In this document: positions 61,481-64,000 of the stretch, one piece after another
How the letters are laid out: each line of letters opens with the position of its first letter
Position numbering within the stretch: the stretch's first letter is position 1
Source: an uncultured Bacteroidales bacterium
Lineage (GTDB): Bacteria; Bacteroidota; Bacteroidia; Bacteroidales; P3
Reading direction: 5' to 3'
DNA length: 64,000 nucleotides
Assembly: GCA_937886715.1 (NCBI GenBank)
Contig: CAKZZD010000016.1
Coordinates: forward strand, 62,001 to 126,000
The notes under the pieces: model-generated
What the model was told of the DNA's origin: nothing
What the model saw: only the letters and a program-made list of their open reading frames with translations
Database searches by the model: none
Made by a program: the position numbers and the translations under genes

Positions 61481-62392
61481 CTATCTGATTATGACGCACT
61501 CGACTTGCGACGGCTCGAGGCTGCGGGGACGAAGGTAGGAGGGAAATTCGAGCAGACGGGGAGTCTGTGTGCTTTCGTGGTTGAGAATGTCTTGATAGTC
61601 GATCGCCACACGGAACTCGGGCGTCTTGTCGAGGGCACTTTTGGGGACCCACACATGGACTGTGGCCTCCTCGGGATAGATGCGGTAGTGGACATTGGTG
61701 TCGGCTCCGACCACTTCGATGGGGACCGAATATTCACGGTCGACATAGGCCTCGACAGGCAGATGGACGGTGACCGCGGTGGCGGAGGAACGGATGTCGC
61801 CATAGTCGCGCCACGAATCGTCGAGGGGGATTTCGTAGCTTCCCGATGAGCTGATGTTCACCACTTTATACGAGATAGCTGAAACCGAGGTTATGCGGTC
61901 GAGAGCCTCTTTCGGGCCATAGAGCGTCACGTCTTCCGGCTTGACGACCGGTTCGCCATAGAGGCCGTATTGGTCGGCAAAAGAAAAGTCGACGTTGCCC
62001 AAATCGACACGATAGGTTTTGTGATAGCGTTCGGTCAGTTCCAGACGAAGCGAATCGCGGGCCACGGTGATATTGCGGATGCTGTTGGGGCCTATCTGTT
62101 GGCGCAGCGACTCGGTGATGTCGGCCAAGGCCACGGCCCGCTTCGTCCCTTGCGAGGTCATGTCGACCTGCACCACGGGAACCTGCTTTCTGAAGCTTCG
62201 CAGAAAAGCCTGGAAACCGGTCATCTCGGCATGAAGAGTCAGCACCGAATCGGCTTTTGCAACTGCATAGCGCACAGTGTCGTAGCCATACATCTCGACA
62301 TGGGCCCGGAGGGGGTAGTCGTCGGTTTCGGACATGGAAACTCCGAGCCAGACAAATGCCGTCAAGCACAGTATGACCAGAAAACGCTTCAT
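61481..62392 (-). CDS. YbbR-like domain protein
   Basis: A 303-residue protein with an N-terminal membrane segment or signal (FLVILCLTAFVWLGVSMS) and YbbR-type beta repeats (for example PVVKPEDVTLYGPKEALDRI, VHVWVPKSAL). YbbR proteins elsewhere (CdaR) regulate diadenylate cyclase; no such cyclase gene is visible in this window. The gene lies between yajC and coaE, a conserved Bacteroidales order. Confidence 0.87.
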   Translation of the reverse strand: MKRFLVILCLTAFVWLGVSMSETDDYPLRAHVEMYGYDTVRYAVAKADSVLTLHAEMTGFQAFLRSFRKQVPVVQVDMTSQGTKRAVALADITESLRQQIGPNSIRNITVARDSLRLELTERYHKTYRVDLGNVDFSFADQYGLYGEPVVKPEDVTLYGPKEALDRITSVSAISYKVVNISSSGSYEIPLDDSWRDYGDIRSSATAVTVHLPVEAYVDREYSVPIEVVGADTNVHYRIYPEEATVHVWVPKSALDKTPEFRVAIDYQDILNHESTQTPRLLEFPSYLRPRSLEPSQVECVIIR

Positions 62393-62403
62393 GTATGTTT
62401 TTA

Positions 62404-62715
62404 TTACTTCACCTCGGTCTTGGCTTCGGGTGCGGGCTGGATCATGCTCTTCTCGACGGTGAGAATCACGCCGTTGGAGGCTTCGACCTCGACAGTGTGC
62501 TCGTCGACAGAGTGCACCTTACCATAGATGCCGCCGGAGAAGATCACACGGTCGCCCTTTTTGAGTGCGTTGCGGAACTGCTGCTCCTCTTTCTCTTTCT
62601 TGCGTTGCGGACGCAGCATGAGAATCCACATGAGGACCAGGAGAAGGATCATCCAAATCCACATCGAACCGCCTCCACCCTGCTGGGCCTGAAGAAGAAT
62701 AAATTGTAAGTTCAT
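62404..62715 (-). CDS. yajC: Preprotein translocase accessory subunit YajC
   Basis: A 103-residue membrane protein with one transmembrane helix (MWIWMILLLVLMWILML) then RPQRKKEKEEQQFRNALKKG, GDRVIFSGGIYGKV and a beta domain, as in YajC. It belongs to the SecDF-YajC complex. The start at 62715 gives the usual short outer N-terminus; an ATG nine codons upstream is less likely. It is 11 bases before the YbbR gene. Confidence 0.95.
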   Translation of the reverse strand: MNLQFILLQAQQGGGGSMWIWMILLLVLMWILMLRPQRKKEKEEQQFRNALKKGDRVIFSGGIYGKVHSVDEHTVEVEASNGVILTVEKSMIQPAPEAKTEVK

Positions 62716-62781
62716 AGAAAATAAATAATTAATGATTAACAATTAAACATACAGACTTGTTCAGAATCGGTTGCCGGAAGG

Positions 62782-63231
62782 TTAATGGCCGACCTGTGCC
62801 ATGATTCTCAGGCGGGAGCGTGAGGGTTGGGCGTTGCTCATCACCGTCACCTCCTGCAGCTGCTGACCCGACTTGCCGGCGCTCTTGAATGTGACGGTGA
62901 TGTAGCCATCATCGCCCGGAACGATACGGTGACGGGGATAGTCGGCCACTGTGCAGCCGCAAGTAGCGCTGCAGCCGCTGATCACCAGATCGGCATTGCC
63001 GGTGTTGCGGAAATGGAAGCTGTAGCTGATGCTCTCGCCGGCCGACAGGCGTCCAAAATCGTGAACCTCACTGTCGAAGGAAATGACAGGCATTTTGGAC
63101 TCGGAGTCGTAGCCGCTGGCGCTATGGGGGTTGTGAATCAGGTCGATATCGGCATCGTCGGCATTTTTCTGATGGCAAGCCGAAAGGGTCAGTGCGAGTG
63201 ACAAAAGCACCAATGTGAATATGTTCTTCAT
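62782..63231 (-). CDS. DUF1573 lipoprotein
   Basis: A 149-residue lipoprotein (lipobox TLSAC) with a DUF1573 immunoglobulin-like (MSP/ASPM-like) domain. Its signature is VHDFGRLSAGESISYSFHFR ... GNADLVISGCSATCGCTVAD, with conserved Cys residues. The function is unknown. It lies three bases after the nusB stop and before yajC, as in other Bacteroidales. Confidence 0.92.
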   Translation of the reverse strand: MKNIFTLVLLSLALTLSACHQKNADDADIDLIHNPHSASGYDSESKMPVISFDSEVHDFGRLSAGESISYSFHFRNTGNADLVISGCSATCGCTVADYPRHRIVPGDDGYITVTFKSAGKSGQQLQEVTVMSNAQPSRSRLRIMAQVGH

Positions 63232-63234
63232 TTT

Positions 63235-64000
63235 TTAATTCTCCTCTTCTGAAATACCACGCCCCCACTTGTTGATTTTGCCTTGGGAGCGCAATTCTGA
63301 GACCAATTTATCCAATATGCCGTTGATAAAGAGCTTGCTTCGCTCCGAGCTGTATTCTTTCGACAACTCGATATATTCGTCGACGGTGACCCGTTCGGGA
63401 ATTGACGGACATTTGGTCAATTCAGCCACGGCCATGTCGATCAGCAATATGTCCATCAGCGAAACACGTTCGAACTCCCATCCTTTCAGATAGCGCTTGA
63501 TCAGTTCTTCACTCTCCACGCGGCCTTCGAGCGTGTGCCGGATGAGCGACTTGGCGAAGTCGATATCCTCCTGCTCTTTTTCGACGCGCTGGTCGTACAT
63601 CAGCGGCCATAGCATGGCCTCGTCGAAGTCGGCTTCGTTGAGCGTCTTGAGCATCATATAGTTGTACTGCGCAATCTGATGGAAATCGTCCTCCCACAAA
63701 AGGCTGCGCTCTCCCATGACGGCCACCAGGGAATCGCGGTTGACCAAATAGCGGAACATCATAATTGCCAGTTCCTTGTCTTCCTCATACGAGGAGGATT
63801 CTTTCGCCAGATAGTCGAGATAGACTTTTTGCTTTTTGAAATCGAGGAAGGCCTCGCGGATCAGGTTTTCGTGGGTGTCCCAGCATCCGCACCAGTCCGC
63901 GACATGTTTTTTGAACTCGAAGTTGTCGGCGAGGCGACGGAGGAACTCGTTGCCGAGCAGCTTGGTGTTGGGGTTGAGCTCTTCTTCTGTGGGACGGAAT
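63235..64000 (-). CDS. nusB: Transcription antitermination factor NusB, partial
   Basis: The gene runs out of the window at 64000; the minus frame is open to the edge. The visible ~254 residues cover an N-terminal extension (FRPTEEELNPNTKLLGNEFL, FLDFKKQKVYLDYLAKESSS) and the C-terminal NusB fold (RVSLMDILLIDMAVAELTKC and VTVDEYIELSKEYSSERSKL). Bacteroidota NusB is about 300 residues, so most is present. It binds boxA RNA with S10 for rRNA antitermination. A shorter start at 63762 would remove conserved sequence. Confidence 0.95.
   Translation of the reverse strand, partial: FRPTEEELNPNTKLLGNEFLRRLADNFEFKKHVADWCGCWDTHENLIREAFLDFKKQKVYLDYLAKESSSYEEDKELAIMMFRYLVNRDSLVAVMGERSLLWEDDFHQIAQYNYMMLKTLNEADFDEAMLWPLMYDQRVEKEQEDIDFAKSLIRHTLEGRVESEELIKRYLKGWEFERVSLMDILLIDMAVAELTKCPSIPERVTVDEYIELSKEYSSERSKLFINGILDKLVSELRSQGKINKWGRGISEEEN

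Overview
This window looks like a chromosomal stretch from a GC-rich member of the Bacteroidales (phylum Bacteroidota). The evidence is: Bacteroidota-type promoters (TAnnTTTG at -7, TTG/TTTG near -33) before several genes; an NqrABCDEF sodium pump and a three-subunit fumarate reductase; a large surface protein ending in a type IX secretion (T9SS) sorting domain; a GldB-like lipoprotein; a DUF349 protein; a GH3/beta-lactamase fusion; and the nusB-DUF1573-yajC-ybbR-coaE gene order. I cannot name a genus. I saw no rRNA, tRNA or CRISPR array.

Layout. 3-1807: end of nrdD, then nrdG (anaerobic dNTP synthesis). 2124-9153: DUF349 protein, GldB-like lipoprotein, LTA-synthase-like membrane sulfatase, two tandem lipid kinases and a SUI1-type factor, mostly with overlapping stop/start codons. 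9164-11374 (minus): NlpC/P60 lipoprotein, FtsB/DivIC-like protein and MltD-like transglycosylase (cell wall). 11736-20418: an accessory surface locus. Between two strong terminators it holds an ECF sigma factor, a small membrane protein, a small lipoprotein, three modular lipoproteins sharing one N-terminal module, a decayed gene copy and a 1048-residue T9SS-sorted multidomain protein. 20419-23113: a 520-base leader with hairpins and 9-base repeats, then groES-groEL. 23170-32313: glsB, galE, nfo, several lipoproteins, phzF, a DUF2461 protein, an SDR and an MFS transporter, with a 498-base IS982-like remnant bounded by a perfect 9-base target duplication. 32574-40358 (minus): a probable operon of a thioredoxin-like protein, a TPR protein, an outer-membrane barrel and folC. 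40615-41286: a second, older IS982-like remnant. 41478-50011: aspA and the nqr operon, interrupted between nqrD and nqrE by a TlpA-like gene; nqrC carries repeat-derived insertions. 50099-57618: PspC protein, coiled-coil secreted protein, frdCAB (FrdC with an extra ~110-residue loop), a Ser/Thr/Arg-rich secreted protein and a uridine phosphorylase. 57655-64000 (minus): nusB, DUF1573, yajC, ybbR, coaE, GH3-beta-lactamase and a TerB-DnaJ protein.

Together AspA (aspartate to fumarate), FrdCAB (fumarate respiration) and Nqr (NADH:quinone sodium pump) make a compact anaerobic respiratory module: Nqr reduces quinone, Frd reoxidises it with fumarate, and AspA supplies fumarate.

The most unusual signals are the sigma-factor/modular-lipoprotein/T9SS locus; short palindromic and tandem repeats that have entered the ends or interiors of coding genes (nqrC, coaE, the nqr-embedded TlpA gene); a 49-base inverted repeat present twice with matched (compensatory) changes in both arms; and the two IS982-derived elements.
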